A DNA stretch of 64,000 nt, taken from contig LWDM01000074.1 in NCBI GenBank assembly GCA_002083525.1, positions 79,168 to 143,167 of the forward strand, written 5' to 3'. The notes beneath the pieces were generated by a model, which was not told the DNA's origin, did no database searches, and worked only from the letters and a program-made list of their open reading frames with translations. Positions 1 through 8,790 of the stretch are shown piece after piece. The number at the start of each line of letters is the position of its first letter. Positions within the stretch are counted from its first letter, which is position 1. Both the position numbers and the translations under genes were made by a program. The DNA is from Proteobacteria bacterium SG_bin9 (GTDB lineage Bacteria; Pseudomonadota; Alphaproteobacteria; Rhizobiales; Xanthobacteraceae).

Positions 1-63
1 GGTAAGGCATGCTGCGACACCCCGCAGCCGTGCTGCGAAGAGCCGGCTGACTGCTGCGATTGA
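1..63 (+). CDS. C-terminal tail of a cysteine-rich protein (partial)
   Basis: Frame 1 is open from the window edge to a TGA at 61-63 and encodes only 20 residues. Six of them are cysteines in three CC pairs, ending in CCD before the stop. A strong rho-independent terminator follows about 40 bases downstream, which supports this being the true end of a gene. Paired cysteines at an extreme C-terminus suggest metal binding or redox function, but with the rest of the protein outside the window the family cannot be named. Confidence 0.5.
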   Translation, partial: GKACCDTPQPCCEEPADCCD

Positions 64-103
64 TGTTCAGGGCTTTGCTCTGAACGATCAATTCTGATTC
101 AAA

Positions 104-145
104 ACAAAAGCACCCGCCCGAAAGGGCGGGTGCTGCTGTTTTGTG
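104..145 (+). terminator. Rho-independent terminator
   Basis: A perfect 10-bp GC-rich stem (GCACCCGCCC / GGGCGGGTGC) with a GAAA tetraloop is flanked by an A-rich 5' side and a T-rich 3' side (TGCTGTTTTGT). It ends the partial gene at 1-63. It may also act on the small minus-strand gene that ends at 173. Confidence 0.85.
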
Positions 146-172
146 ACGGCTACGCGACGAGGCGTGTGAAGT

Positions 173-400
173 CTATCGGCTATTGATCGCGCGTTTCGGT
201 GCGATCGATGCGCTGGTCGCGCTCACCTTTGGTGCGTGCGGTTCGTAGATGCCGGTGAGCCGGCACAGCATCTGCTGAACGCATTGATCGGCACGATACG
301 GCGTTTGCATCGCCATTTCGGTATGACCGGAATCGGTCAACGGCGTTGTCGTTTTCGAACCGGCGATGTGTTTGTGTCCGGCCCGCAATTCTCTTTCCAT
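173..400 (-). CDS. Small hypothetical protein, 75 aa
   Basis: This 75-residue protein is not recognised. The start is placed at the ATG at 400 because the coding strand shows a good Shine-Dalgarno (GGGGAG) about 7 bases upstream; the same frame stays open to 736 but without a comparable site. The protein is polar and basic, has no signal peptide or membrane segment, and has three cysteines or fewer. Its stop faces the terminator at 104-145. The coding assignment rests on the ribosome site and the clean frame. It could be spurious. Confidence 0.45.
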   Translation of the reverse strand: MERELRAGHKHIAGSKTTTPLTDSGHTEMAMQTPYRADQCVQQMLCRLTGIYEPHAPKVSATSASIAPKRAINSR

Positions 401-621
401 GGCCAGAACTCCCCTGCAGATACTCTGGGTAACAGTGAGTGACTGAAAAAAGTTGCACGCTGATCGAAAAATAAGCAGCGCAACTCCGTTCAACGCGCGG
501 CCCTCGCTATGTCGGCGCATCGTCGCGACAGGTTCATGACGGCAACTAATGGAGAAAGCGTTACACGCGCAGCACATGCGCTGACATGCGCCGCCATCAA
601 AGCAACCGAACGCGATTTCAG

Positions 622-864
622 TTAACGCTTGTCGAACCGCCGAACCTTGGCGGGCACGCATTGTCGCGTCGCCTCGACATTGCCGCCTGGCGCAAGCCGC
701 GCACCGGCGACTTCCTTGATCTGACCGGCAGGGCAAGTGCCGTCATCGACCAAAATTTTCTGACCGAGACGTAGTGCACCGATGTCGCGCTCGTTGGACA
801 CGGTCTGCGCTGCGACCGGAAGCGTCATCACCAACAGCAGACTGAATGCCAGACCAACGCGCAT
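622..864 (-). CDS. Small secreted protein, 80 aa
   Basis: An 80-residue protein with a clear signal peptide (MRVGLAFSLLLVMTLPVAAQ, residues 1-20). The mature part is about 60 residues with two cysteines, in DGTCPAG and RQCVPAK, likely one disulfide. The start at 864 is chosen because the signal peptide begins there and an AGGA ribosome site precedes it; the frame extends further upstream only with non-signal sequence. It resembles short periplasmic proteins of unknown function common in Bradyrhizobium (I think of the DUF6719 type, but this is from memory). It is divergent from the M20 deacylase. Confidence 0.7.
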   Translation of the reverse strand: MRVGLAFSLLLVMTLPVAAQTVSNERDIGALRLGQKILVDDGTCPAGQIKEVAGARLAPGGNVEATRQCVPAKVRRFDKR

Positions 865-1069
865 CGATGTGTCCTGGAATGCATCGCGCCGCGCGCGAGG
901 CTTGACCTGCAAGGTAATCGCACAGCCGCGATTCGCGAAGATCATAACGGGCATGCACCTTGCCCGTTCCGCCCTTGTCAGCGCGAATGAACACCCGCTA
1001 CGCTTGGCCCAAGCCGGCCGCGTCCGGCGTGTTCAATGGTGCGCAAGCGCGCCGCAGCAGGGGCAGGCC

Positions 1070-2350
1070 ATGCAACTCTCCGACACTCAGCGCCGCATCG
1101 TCGATGCGGTCGACGCCGCATTCGACCGGCAGATCGAAACCACGCGGCAGTTCGCATCGATCCCGAGCACGCGCGGCGCGGAGGGACCGTGCCAGGACAT
1201 GATCGGCGATCTGTTGCGCGAGCGCGGTTACGAAGTCGACGACTGGCACATCGATCTCGACGATCTGAAGGATCTGCGCGGTTTCGGTCCGGTCGAAATC
1301 GACTTCTCCAAAGCGCGCACGGTGGTCGGCACCCATCGGTCCAAAACGAACGGCGGCCGCTCGCTGATCCTGCAGGGCCATTGCGATGTCGTGCCCGCGG
1401 GGCCGCTCGACATGTGGGAGACGCCGCCGTTCTCGCCGGTGGTGAAAGACGGCTGGATGTACGGCCGCGGCGCCGGCGACATGAAGTCCGGCACCATTGC
1501 CGCGCTCTATGCGCTGGATGCGATCGGCGCGGCGGGATTTCGGCCGACCGCGCGCATCCACTTCCAGTCGGTGATCGAGGAGGAGAGCACCGGCGTCGGC
1601 GCGCTCTCGACCTTGCAGCGTGGCTATCGCGCCGACTGCTGCTTCGTGCCCGAGCCGACCGGCGGCGCGCTGGTGCGTTCGCAGGTGGGCGTGATCTGGT
1701 TTCGACTCAAGGTGCGCGGCATCCCGGCGCATGTATTCGAAGCCGGTGTCGGTTCGAACGCGATCAAGGCGGCGTATCATCTGATCCACGCGCTCGAAGG
1801 CCTTGAGGTTGAGTGGAACAAACGCGCGGCCAAAGATCATTTGTTCAGCGCGCTCGACCATCCGATCAACTTCAACCCGGGCATCATCAAGGGCGGCGAT
1901 TGGGCGTCGAGCGTGCCGGCGTGGTGCGATGTCGACTGCCGCATCGCCGTGTTGCCGGGCTGGTCGGTCGCCGACTGTCAGAAGGAAATCGCGGCTTGTG
2001 TGAGCGAAGCTTCGCGCACGCATCGCTTCCTCGCCAACAACCCACCCACGATCGAATGGTCGGGCTTTCTCTCCGAAGGTTACGAACTGAAAGACGCCGA
2101 TGCGCCGGAGCGGGTGCTGCGCGATGCCTACAGCCATGTCTACGGCGGCAAGCTGCAGGACCTGGCGTTCACCGCGCTCACCGACACGCGCTTCTACGGA
2201 TTGAACGAGGGCATTCCCAGTCTCTGCTTCGGCGCGAAGGCGGAGCGCATGCATGGTTTCAATGAGCGCGTCGACATCGAGTCGCTACGCAAGACCACCC
2301 GCACCATCGCGCTGTTCGTCGCCGAGTGGTGCGGCATCGAACCCGCATAA
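1070..2350 (+). CDS. M20 family deacylase (ArgE/DapE-like)
   Basis: A 426-residue metallo-amidohydrolase of the ArgE/DapE/ACY1/CPG2 group, hydrolysing N-acyl amino acids or dipeptide-like amides in the cytoplasm. Metal-site signatures are in order: GHCDVVP (H104, D106), GRGAGDMK (D137), the catalytic/bridging glutamates in VIEEEST (170-172), and the late ligand histidine in RMHGFNER (H395). A dimerisation (lid) region sits between about 210 and 320. The ATG at 1070 follows an AGGGGC site; the frame is open further upstream but without family similarity. A thioesterase follows after 33 bases, so the two may be co-transcribed. The exact substrate cannot be read from the sequence. Confidence 0.88.
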   Translation: MQLSDTQRRIVDAVDAAFDRQIETTRQFASIPSTRGAEGPCQDMIGDLLRERGYEVDDWHIDLDDLKDLRGFGPVEIDFSKARTVVGTHRSKTNGGRSLILQGHCDVVPAGPLDMWETPPFSPVVKDGWMYGRGAGDMKSGTIAALYALDAIGAAGFRPTARIHFQSVIEEESTGVGALSTLQRGYRADCCFVPEPTGGALVRSQVGVIWFRLKVRGIPAHVFEAGVGSNAIKAAYHLIHALEGLEVEWNKRAAKDHLFSALDHPINFNPGIIKGGDWASSVPAWCDVDCRIAVLPGWSVADCQKEIAACVSEASRTHRFLANNPPTIEWSGFLSEGYELKDADAPERVLRDAYSHVYGGKLQDLAFTALTDTRFYGLNEGIPSLCFGAKAERMHGFNERVDIESLRKTTRTIALFVAEWCGIEPA

Positions 2351-2383
2351 TTTTCAAAATAAAAACAATCGAGGAGAGCGCCT

Positions 2384-2782
2384 GTGAGTTTGCTGGAGAC
2401 AATCAAGTCGCGTCCGCTGCCGCTGTCGCAGATGATGGGCATCACCTTCGTCGCCGCCGAACTCGACAAGGTGACGGCGACGATGGTGGTGCGGCCCGAT
2501 CTCTGTACGGCCGGCAACACCATTCACGGCGGCGCGGTGATGGCGTTCGCTGACACGGTGGGCGCTGTCGGTACGGTCATCAACCTGCCGCCGGACGCGA
2601 AGGGGACGACGACGATCGAGAGCAAGACCAATTTCCTCGGCGGCGCCAGGGAAGGCTCCACCGTGACCGCCACAGCCACGCCCGTGCACCGGGGACGACG
2701 CACTCAGGTCTGGACCACTCGCATCGAAACCGCGGACGGGAAGCTGGTGGCGGTCGTCACCCAAACCCAGATGATTCTTTGA
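2384..2782 (+). CDS. PaaI-type hotdog thioesterase
   Basis: A 132-residue single hotdog-fold protein, the usual size for PaaI-type acyl-CoA thioesterases. It carries the family signature NTIHGGAVMAFADTVG (residues 45-60) with the HGG turn and conserved Asp57. It starts at GTG 2384, preceded by a strong GAGGAGA site. It likely hydrolyses small or aromatic acyl-CoA thioesters in the cytosol. It lies 33 bases behind the M20 deacylase on the same strand, probably one transcript, which suggests joint use in catabolism or salvage. The substrate is unknown. Confidence 0.85.
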   Translation: MSLLETIKSRPLPLSQMMGITFVAAELDKVTATMVVRPDLCTAGNTIHGGAVMAFADTVGAVGTVINLPPDAKGTTTIESKTNFLGGAREGSTVTATATPVHRGRRTQVWTTRIETADGKLVAVVTQTQMIL

Positions 2783-2949
2783 TTGCGCTCGTCATGTATA
2801 AATTGCAACACAGATCTGTGTATCAATAAGCCATTGTAAATGCTTGTGTATACATTATGTCGCAGCTCTTGCTTTATCTGGTGCGGCGCACAATATTAGG
2901 GGCCTAGGGAATCGATACGCATCCTCGGGGGTAACCAGAGGAGCATCAC

Positions 2950-3621
2950 ATGACTGACGTCGTGACCGCAGGTACCGCGCTGAAGGGTACCATCCGCACG
3001 CTCTCTCCCAGCGAAATGCCGCTGTTGAGGGACCACCTGCTGCGGCTTGATCGCGACAGCCGGCGAAACCGTTTCAACGGTGTCGTCGATGACAGTTTCA
3101 TCGAAGCCTATGCAGCCAAGTCGGCGCGTGACGGCACGGTTGTCGTTGCCTACCTGACCGAGAACGGTGAGGTGCACGGCGCAGCCGAGCTGCATCAGCC
3201 CGAAGCCTCGTCTGATTTCCTGGCGGAGATGGCGTTCAGCGTTGAGCTCGACGTGCGCCGTCAGGGTCTCGGCTCGAAGCTGTTCGAGAAGGTTCTCGAC
3301 GCAGCCCGCAGCGCCGGTTTCGAGCGCGTGCGCATCACCACCGGATCGGAGAACGAGCCGATGAAGGCGCTGGCACGCAAGTTCGGTGCGCATCTAACCT
3401 TCGGCCACGGCGAGTCCGTCGGCATCATCGAGCTCGCGCAAGTGCCTTCGCCGTCGATCGTGGCTGACTCTCTCGTCGCCGACGAGCGTGATGGCGAAGT
3501 GCCGCGCGTCAACACGCGGCGCGTGACGACGCCGGTCGATGCGGCGTTCGCCGCGATGGCGTTCAACCGCTGGTATTGGCGGCAGATGATGCGCGCCTGG
3601 ACGATGCCGCACTCGGCGTAA
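2950..3621 (+). CDS. GNAT family N-acetyltransferase
   Basis: A 223-residue protein with a GNAT domain in residues 12-150. The acetyl-CoA pyrophosphate loop is RRQGLGS (103-109), following the beta-4 strand (AEMAFSVELDV) and leading into the alpha-3 helix (KLFEKVLDAA). The C-terminal 60 residues are an extra segment ending in a Trp-rich stretch. The gene has its own AT-rich upstream region (2783-2949) and a GAGGAG site. It is convergent with the LysR regulator, whose stop is adjacent. The acceptor is unknown; small molecules or proteins are equally possible. Confidence 0.82.
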   Translation: MTDVVTAGTALKGTIRTLSPSEMPLLRDHLLRLDRDSRRNRFNGVVDDSFIEAYAAKSARDGTVVVAYLTENGEVHGAAELHQPEASSDFLAEMAFSVELDVRRQGLGSKLFEKVLDAARSAGFERVRITTGSENEPMKALARKFGAHLTFGHGESVGIIELAQVPSPSIVADSLVADERDGEVPRVNTRRVTTPVDAAFAAMAFNRWYWRQMMRAWTMPHSA

Positions 3622-4509
3622 CTAGTTTTTCGCGAGCTGGACCAGCCAGTCGCGAAAGGCCTTTGTTTTCGGCACGTTTGCCCGGTTGTGCGGGCAGACG
3701 AAGTAGAAGCCCATATCCGACGGCGGTGAGATGTTGAACGGTATCACCAGCCGCCCGTTGGCGATGTCATCCTGCACGAACGGCTTCGGAATGATCGCGA
3801 CACCGAGGCCATCGATCGCGGCCTGCACGGTCATGAACATCAGATCGAACGTGAGGCTATGATTGTGCGAGAGATCGACATCGGCGCCGGCCGCAGTGAG
3901 CCACACCTGCCAGGCTTCCATGTTGTTCTCGTTATGCAGCAGCACGTGACGCTTCAAATCTTCCGGCGTGCGTAGCGGCTTGTCACCGTTCATCAGCGCC
4001 GGGCTGCACACCGGAAACGCTTCATCCGCCATCAGCCAGTCCGCGCGCAGTCCCGGCCAGTTGCCGCGGCCGTAACGGATCGCCGCATCGATATCGTCAC
4101 GGCTGAAGTCGACCAGGTTGGTCGAGGTGGTGAGGCGCACATCGATCTCGGGATGCAACTGCTGAAAGCCGGTGAGGCGCGGCAGCAGCCACTTCGCGGC
4201 AAGCGAGGCGAGCGTCGAGACCGACAGCACCCGGTCGTCGTCCTTGCGCATGAGCCGTTCGGTGGCGAGCCGCAGATCTTGAAACGCAGCGCGCACGCCG
4301 GGGAGGTAGTCCTTGGCCGCCGGGGTGAGGGCGAGGGTGCGGTTTCTCCGGATGAACAGCTTGATGCCGATCTCATCCTCTAACCGTTTGATCTGATGGC
4401 TGATTGCCGTCTGCGTGACGTTCAGTTCGGACGCCGCCAGCGTGAAGCTGAGATGGCGGGCAGCGGCTTCGAAAGCCCGCAGTCCGTTGAGGGAAGGGAG
4501 TCGCGCCAT
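3622..4509 (-). CDS. LysR-family transcriptional regulator (GcvA-like)
   Basis: A 295-residue LysR regulator. The N-terminal winged helix-turn-helix (residues 5-64) includes LSFTLAASELNVTQTAISHQ, the start LPSLNGLRAFEAAARH being typical of the GcvA subgroup. The rest (about 90-290) is the effector-binding domain, with the subgroup segment DIDAAIRYGRGNWPGL. GcvA-type regulators activate or repress neighbouring or glycine-cleavage genes, but no gcv gene is present here. The divergent neighbour is the small DUF1127 gene, about 120 bases away, a plausible target. The effector is unknown. Confidence 0.9.
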   Translation of the reverse strand: MARLPSLNGLRAFEAAARHLSFTLAASELNVTQTAISHQIKRLEDEIGIKLFIRRNRTLALTPAAKDYLPGVRAAFQDLRLATERLMRKDDDRVLSVSTLASLAAKWLLPRLTGFQQLHPEIDVRLTTSTNLVDFSRDDIDAAIRYGRGNWPGLRADWLMADEAFPVCSPALMNGDKPLRTPEDLKRHVLLHNENNMEAWQVWLTAAGADVDLSHNHSLTFDLMFMTVQAAIDGLGVAIIPKPFVQDDIANGRLVIPFNISPPSDMGFYFVCPHNRANVPKTKAFRDWLVQLAKN

Positions 4510-4631
4510 TGGCCGCTCTCAAGGATCATTTCGGATGACGTTTACTCATGTATTTGAGGACAAAGTGTCGTTTGTTGCAAGCGCTAAATCGGCCCATATT
4601 CCCTTTCAGACGATTTCAAAAGGAGCCGACC

Positions 4632-4835
4632 ATGTCAGTCCTTCACACCCATTCGATGACGAATCATCATGCTTCGTTCGATCTGTCGCAGGTCGGCGAG
4701 ACCCTCAAGACCTGGCTCGCCCGTTACCGCCAGCGCCGTGACCTGGCTCAGCTGTCCGAGCATGACCTGAACGATTTCGGCCAGAGCTGGAGCAGCGTTG
4801 CCGATGAGGTCAGCAAGCCGTTCTGGCAGGCCTAA
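4632..4835 (+). CDS. DUF1127 small basic protein
   Basis: A 67-residue protein with a C-terminal DUF1127 motif: LKTWLARYRQRRDLAQLSEH followed by DLNDFGQSW. Family members are small, Arg-rich proteins in alphaproteobacteria; some affect RNA turnover, phosphate or stress responses. The start at 4632 follows AAAGGAG at 4618-4624. The gene is divergent from the LysR regulator and is closed by a strong terminator, so it is probably a monocistronic, highly expressed transcript, possibly controlled by that regulator (inference). Confidence 0.82.
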   Translation: MSVLHTHSMTNHHASFDLSQVGETLKTWLARYRQRRDLAQLSEHDLNDFGQSWSSVADEVSKPFWQA

Positions 4836-4917
4836 CGAAATACCCGCCCTGAACCTGGCCAGCCGTCCTCCAGATGGATGCCCGATTCCCCCTCGATGGT
4901 GGGTTCATGGCTTAGAT

Positions 4918-4965
4918 GCGCGGAGGCTTGCCCCAAAAAGGGGAGCCTCCGCGCAGTCTTTTTCC
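4918..4965 (+). terminator. Rho-independent terminator
   Basis: A long GC-rich hairpin (GCGCGGAGGCT... / ...AGCCTCCGCGC, inner CCCC/GGGG) with an AAAAA loop is followed by TCTTTTT at 4957-4963. It ends the DUF1127 transcript and lies just past the stop of the convergent enoyl-CoA hydratase gene. Confidence 0.9.
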
Positions 4966-4979
4966 GGTCCAGTGTGTGA

Positions 4980-5753
4980 CTAGCGCCCCGTGAAACGCGC
5001 GGCGCGTTTTTCGGTGAAGGCCCGCCGGCCTTCGAGCGCATCGTCGCTCTTTCGAATGTCTGCCTGAATCTCGATCTCCCGACGAAATTGATCGGCATAG
5101 GTTGCGTGCTCGCTTTCATCGAGCAGCATGCGGGTCGCGGCCAGCGCCCGCGTCGGGCCTTCCGCGAGCCGCTTGGCGAGTGTGATCGCTTCACTCAGCA
5201 AATTGGCATCGTCCACCACCTGCCGCACCAGACCCCACTCATGCGCCGTGTCCGCAGAGAGCGGCTCGTTGAGCAGCATCAATTCGAGCGCGCGCTGACG
5301 GCCGATCAGGCGTGGCAGCAGCCATGTCGAGCCGAGATCGGGCACAAGGCCGATGCGGCTGAACACCTGGATGAACTTCGCGGATCGTGCAGCGATGATC
5401 ATGTCGCCGGCCATGGCGAGGCTGAAGCCGCCGCCGGCCGCAACGCCATTGACGGCAACGACAATCGGCACGCGGCACGTGCGCATGGCCTGCATCGCCG
5501 GCCAGTAATGCGTCATCACGCCTGAGACGATGTCGCTGCCCAACACCTCGAAAGCCTTGAGATTCTGGCCTGAACAGAAGCCGCGCCCGGCGCCGGTCAG
5601 CACGATGGCGCGCACGTCCGGATCGCTCTCAGTCTGCGCGATGGCAGCTGCAAGGCCGCCGAGCAGGTCCGGTGTCATCGCATTCAGCGTTGCCGGATCG
5701 TCGAGCGTCAGAATGGCGACAGCCCCGTCGCGCGCCTGCTTCACACTGCCCAT
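4980..5753 (-). CDS. Enoyl-CoA hydratase/isomerase (PaaG-like)
   Basis: A 257-residue crotonase-superfamily enzyme. It has the oxyanion-hole segments GRGFCSGQNL and NGVAAGGGFSLAMAGD, and a central stretch GLVPDLGSTWLLPRLIG resembling PaaG-type isomerases of phenylacetate catabolism. The start is set at ATG 5753, with GGGAG 8 bases upstream. No other paa genes are nearby, so a general role in acyl-CoA or aromatic-acid degradation is all that can be claimed. It is followed upstream on the same strand by the SMR transporter gene, but with an 85-base gap. Confidence 0.88.
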   Translation of the reverse strand: MGSVKQARDGAVAILTLDDPATLNAMTPDLLGGLAAAIAQTESDPDVRAIVLTGAGRGFCSGQNLKAFEVLGSDIVSGVMTHYWPAMQAMRTCRVPIVVAVNGVAAGGGFSLAMAGDMIIAARSAKFIQVFSRIGLVPDLGSTWLLPRLIGRQRALELMLLNEPLSADTAHEWGLVRQVVDDANLLSEAITLAKRLAEGPTRALAATRMLLDESEHATYADQFRREIEIQADIRKSDDALEGRRAFTEKRAARFTGR

Positions 5754-5838
5754 GGCGTTTCTCCCATTGTCTGTTCTTGCTTGATCGCTCCATTGTCGGC
5801 GCGGCGCATGAAACAGCAATGGGCGAGAATACGTGGCC

Positions 5839-6168
5839 TTAATGGCTGACCGTATTGGAAAAGATATTGATGGTAGCGACGCCTGCGACGATCATGCCGA
5901 GGCCGATCACGGCGGGGCTGTCGAGGCGCTGGCCGAACCAGACGAGGCCGATGATGGCGATCAGCACCACGCCCAACCCCGACCAGATCGCGTAGGCGAT
6001 ACCGACCGGCATGCCCTTCAGCGTCAGCGAGAGGAAATAGAACGCCGCCGCGTAGCCGATCACGGTCAGGATCAGCGGCTTCGGCCGGGTAAACTGCTCG
6101 GAGGCTTGCAGCGCCGCCGTACCAGCGACTTCGCAGAGAATGGCGGCCAGCAAATAGACGTAGGTCAC
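5839..6168 (-). CDS. Small multidrug resistance (SMR) family transporter
   Basis: A 109-residue, four-helix membrane protein. The conserved membrane glutamate of EmrE-type proton antiporters is at E13 (AAILCEVAGT), and the SMR signature GMPVGIAYAIWSGLG is at residues 52-66. GTG at 6168 is the likely start because it gives the canonical family length and follows GAAAGG; upstream sequence in frame does not look like SMR protein. It probably exports cationic drugs or guanidinium-type compounds as a dimer. A single, self-sufficient gene rather than a paired two-gene SMR system. Confidence 0.9.
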   Translation of the reverse strand: MTYVYLLAAILCEVAGTAALQASEQFTRPKPLILTVIGYAAAFYFLSLTLKGMPVGIAYAIWSGLGVVLIAIIGLVWFGQRLDSPAVIGLGMIVAGVATINIFSNTVSH

Positions 6169-6388
6169 GCGCGGCCTTTCGCTGGCGAATCCCGTGGATC
6201 GGTCGTTGCTCGCGGTTAGCCGGGATTGATGACCGTGGGTTGACAACGGGCGGCGCCAGCCCGCCGCGCCCGTTGCAACGGGCCTCCCATGCCCTTATTT
6301 CAGGACGGCCTTGCATGGACAGCGTTTTCATCAATGCCTGTCGTGCGTTAGGTTGACGGTTCCCGCCTTTCGACTCTCAGGACATCGC

Positions 6389-8722
6389 ATGAATATCCTT
6401 CCCGGCAATCTCCGCTTTGGCGCGCGTCAGCCCGTCAAGCGTCTCGAAGACCAGCGCCTTCTGACCGGGAAGGGGCGATATATCGACGATCAGCCGGCCG
6501 GTGATGCGCTGTGGCTGCATGTGCTGCGCTCGCCACATGCGCACGCGAAAATCCGCTCGATCGACATCGAGGCCGCCAAGGCAATGCCGGGCGTGAAAAC
6601 CATCTTCCTTGGTAGCGATTTGATCGCCGACAACATCGGCACCTTGCAGACGCTGCCGATCTTCAAGCGCGCCGACGGCTCGCCGGCATCGTTTCCGCCG
6701 CGGCGCTTGCTGGCGCACGAGGTCGTGCGTTTCGTCGGTGAGCCGGTTGCGGCGATCGTCGCCACCACGCGCCAGCAGGCGCAGGATGCGGCTGAAGCGA
6801 TCGCGATCGATTACGAAGAGCTGCCTGCGGTGACCGACGTGCATGCGGCGACCGAGCCGGGTGCGCCGGTGATCTGGCAGGGTGCGCCGGACAACGTGGC
6901 TGCTGTTTCCGCCTACGGCGACCCGCAGAAGGTGGCTGAAGCGTTCGCCAAGGCCGCGCACATCGTCAAACTCGACAACGTGCTGAGCCAGCGCCTCGTG
7001 CCGTGCGCGATGGAGCCGCGCTCGACCATCGGTCATGTCGATCCGAAGACCAAGCGCCTCACCATGCAGATCCAGACGCAGATGGCGTCGCGCACACGCG
7101 ACTCGCTCGCGGCCGATATTCTCAAGCGCGCGCCGGACACGGTACGCGTCACCGTCGGCGATCTTGGCGGCGGCTTCGGCCAGAAGACCGGCGTCTATCC
7201 GGAAGACGGCATCGTTGCTTACGCCGCGACGAAACTCGGCAAGACGATCCGCTGGCGCGGCGATCGCGTCGACGAGTTCGTCGGCGGCACTCACGGGCGC
7301 GATCTCGTGTCGAACGCCGAGATGGCGCTCGACGCCAAGGGCCGCGTGCTGGCCTATCGCGTGAAGTCGATCGCCGGCACCGGCGGTTACATCAGCGGCA
7401 CGGGCCTGATCATCCCGCTGGTGCTCGGACCGTTCGTCGCCACCGGCCTCTACGATCTTCCGCTGGTGCACTTCGAGGTGAAGGCGGTGATGACCAACAC
7501 CGCGCCGGTTGGCGCCTATCGCGGCGCCGGCCGTCCGGAAGCGGTTTACGTGGTCGAACGCATGATGGATGCAGCCGCGCGCCAGATCGGCATCGATCCG
7601 CGCGAGATCCGCAAGCGCAACTTCGTCAAGCCGGAGCAGATGCCGTACAAGAACGCGGTCGGCCAGACCTACGACAGCGGCATGTTCGCGCACATGCTGG
7701 AGCGCGCATCGAAGAATTCGGACTGGGACGGCTTCAAGGCGCGCAAGAAGGCCGCCGAGAGGAAGGGCCTGCTCTACGGCCGTGGGCTCGCGAGCTATAT
7801 CGAGTGGACCGGCGGCAACCAGCACAAGGAAACCGTCACGCTCAAAGCGAGCGCCGAAGGCCGCGTCGCGCTGTACTCCGGCACGCAGGCGATGGGGCAG
7901 GGCCTCGAAACCGCCTACGCACAGATGGTCTCCGCCGCACTCGGCATCGGTATCGACAAGATCGACGTGATCCAGGGCGACACCGACACGACGACCGGCT
8001 TCGGCAGCGTCGGCTCGCGCTCGATGTTCGTCGGCGGCACCGCGGCTGCGGTGGCGAGCGGCGACCTGATCGCGAAGGCGCGCGAGAAGGCGGCCGATCA
8101 TCTCGAAGCGGGCGTTGGCGACATCGAGTATGCCGACGGCGTGCTGCGCGTCGCCGGCACCGATCGCAAGGTCGGCCTGTTCGAGCTCGCAAAAAATGAG
8201 AGCGGCGGACAGCTCGCGGTCGACTCGACCGGCGAAGCCGACGGCCCGACCTGGCCGAACGGCACGCACGTCTGCGAGCTGTCGATCGATCCGGAGACGG
8301 GCGTCGTCACCGTCGAGCGCTTCACCACGGTCGACGACGTCGGCGTGCCGATCAATCCGATGCTGGTGGAAGGACAAATTCACGGCGGCGTCGCGCAGGG
8401 CATCGGCCAGGCGCTGATGGAAGCGGCCGCATACGACGACAACGGCCAGTTGCTCACCGCGACCTATCAGGATTACGCGATTCCGCGCGCGAGCGATCTG
8501 CCGAAAATCGGCGTCACGCTCGACGATAGCGCCCCGTGCCGGACCAATCCGATCGGCTCGAAGGGCTGCGGCGAGTCCGGGGCGATCGGCGCGCCGCCGT
8601 GCATCGTCTCCGGCGTGATGGACGCGCTCGCGCCGCTCGGCATCGTCAGCCTTGAGACGCCGCTGACCTCGGCGAAGATCTGGGAGGCGATCCAGAACGC
8701 AAAGGCGGCGAAAGTCGCCTGA
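6389..8722 (+). CDS. Xanthine dehydrogenase family molybdopterin-binding (CoxL-like, form II) subunit
   Basis: A 777-residue large subunit of the molybdenum hydroxylase family. The N-terminal a/b hammerhead domain (about 14-130) is followed by the Mo-cofactor domains. VGDLGGGFGQK (257-266) contacts the cofactor; GAYRGAGRPE (375-384) is the active-site loop of form II (CoxL-like, not true CO dehydrogenase, which has AYRCSFR); GCGESG places the catalytic glutamate at E729. The enzyme would hydroxylate a heterocycle or aldehyde using Mo-cytosine dinucleotide cofactor. The usual FAD (CoxM) and 2Fe-2S (CoxS) subunit genes are absent from both sides. A hairpin follows the stop. Confidence 0.9.
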   Translation: MNILPGNLRFGARQPVKRLEDQRLLTGKGRYIDDQPAGDALWLHVLRSPHAHAKIRSIDIEAAKAMPGVKTIFLGSDLIADNIGTLQTLPIFKRADGSPASFPPRRLLAHEVVRFVGEPVAAIVATTRQQAQDAAEAIAIDYEELPAVTDVHAATEPGAPVIWQGAPDNVAAVSAYGDPQKVAEAFAKAAHIVKLDNVLSQRLVPCAMEPRSTIGHVDPKTKRLTMQIQTQMASRTRDSLAADILKRAPDTVRVTVGDLGGGFGQKTGVYPEDGIVAYAATKLGKTIRWRGDRVDEFVGGTHGRDLVSNAEMALDAKGRVLAYRVKSIAGTGGYISGTGLIIPLVLGPFVATGLYDLPLVHFEVKAVMTNTAPVGAYRGAGRPEAVYVVERMMDAAARQIGIDPREIRKRNFVKPEQMPYKNAVGQTYDSGMFAHMLERASKNSDWDGFKARKKAAERKGLLYGRGLASYIEWTGGNQHKETVTLKASAEGRVALYSGTQAMGQGLETAYAQMVSAALGIGIDKIDVIQGDTDTTTGFGSVGSRSMFVGGTAAAVASGDLIAKAREKAADHLEAGVGDIEYADGVLRVAGTDRKVGLFELAKNESGGQLAVDSTGEADGPTWPNGTHVCELSIDPETGVVTVERFTTVDDVGVPINPMLVEGQIHGGVAQGIGQALMEAAAYDDNGQLLTATYQDYAIPRASDLPKIGVTLDDSAPCRTNPIGSKGCGESGAIGAPPCIVSGVMDALAPLGIVSLETPLTSAKIWEAIQNAKAAKVA

Positions 8723-8730
8723 TCTCAAGC

Positions 8731-8759
8731 GTCATGCGCGGCGGTGTGCCGCGCATGAC
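8731..8759 (+). terminator. Terminator-like hairpin
   Basis: A perfect 12-bp inverted repeat (GTCATGCGCGGC / GCCGCGCATGAC) with a 5-base loop stands between the CoxL-like gene and the GrlR-like gene. There is no T-tract, so it may be a transcript 3' end stabiliser or an extragenic palindrome instead of an intrinsic terminator. Confidence 0.5.
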
Positions 8760-8790
8760 AACGTCCGCTCGTTCACGCTAACGTCGCGCC

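Noticed and set aside
6389..8722. True aerobic CO dehydrogenase large subunit
   Set aside because: The active-site loop is AYRGAGR (form II), not the AYRCSFR of authentic CO dehydrogenase, and CoxM/CoxS are missing.
6377..8728. Minus-strand open frame of 783 codons opposite the CoxL-like gene
   Set aside because: Antisense shadow; the plus-strand frame has catalytic motifs and a ribosome site.
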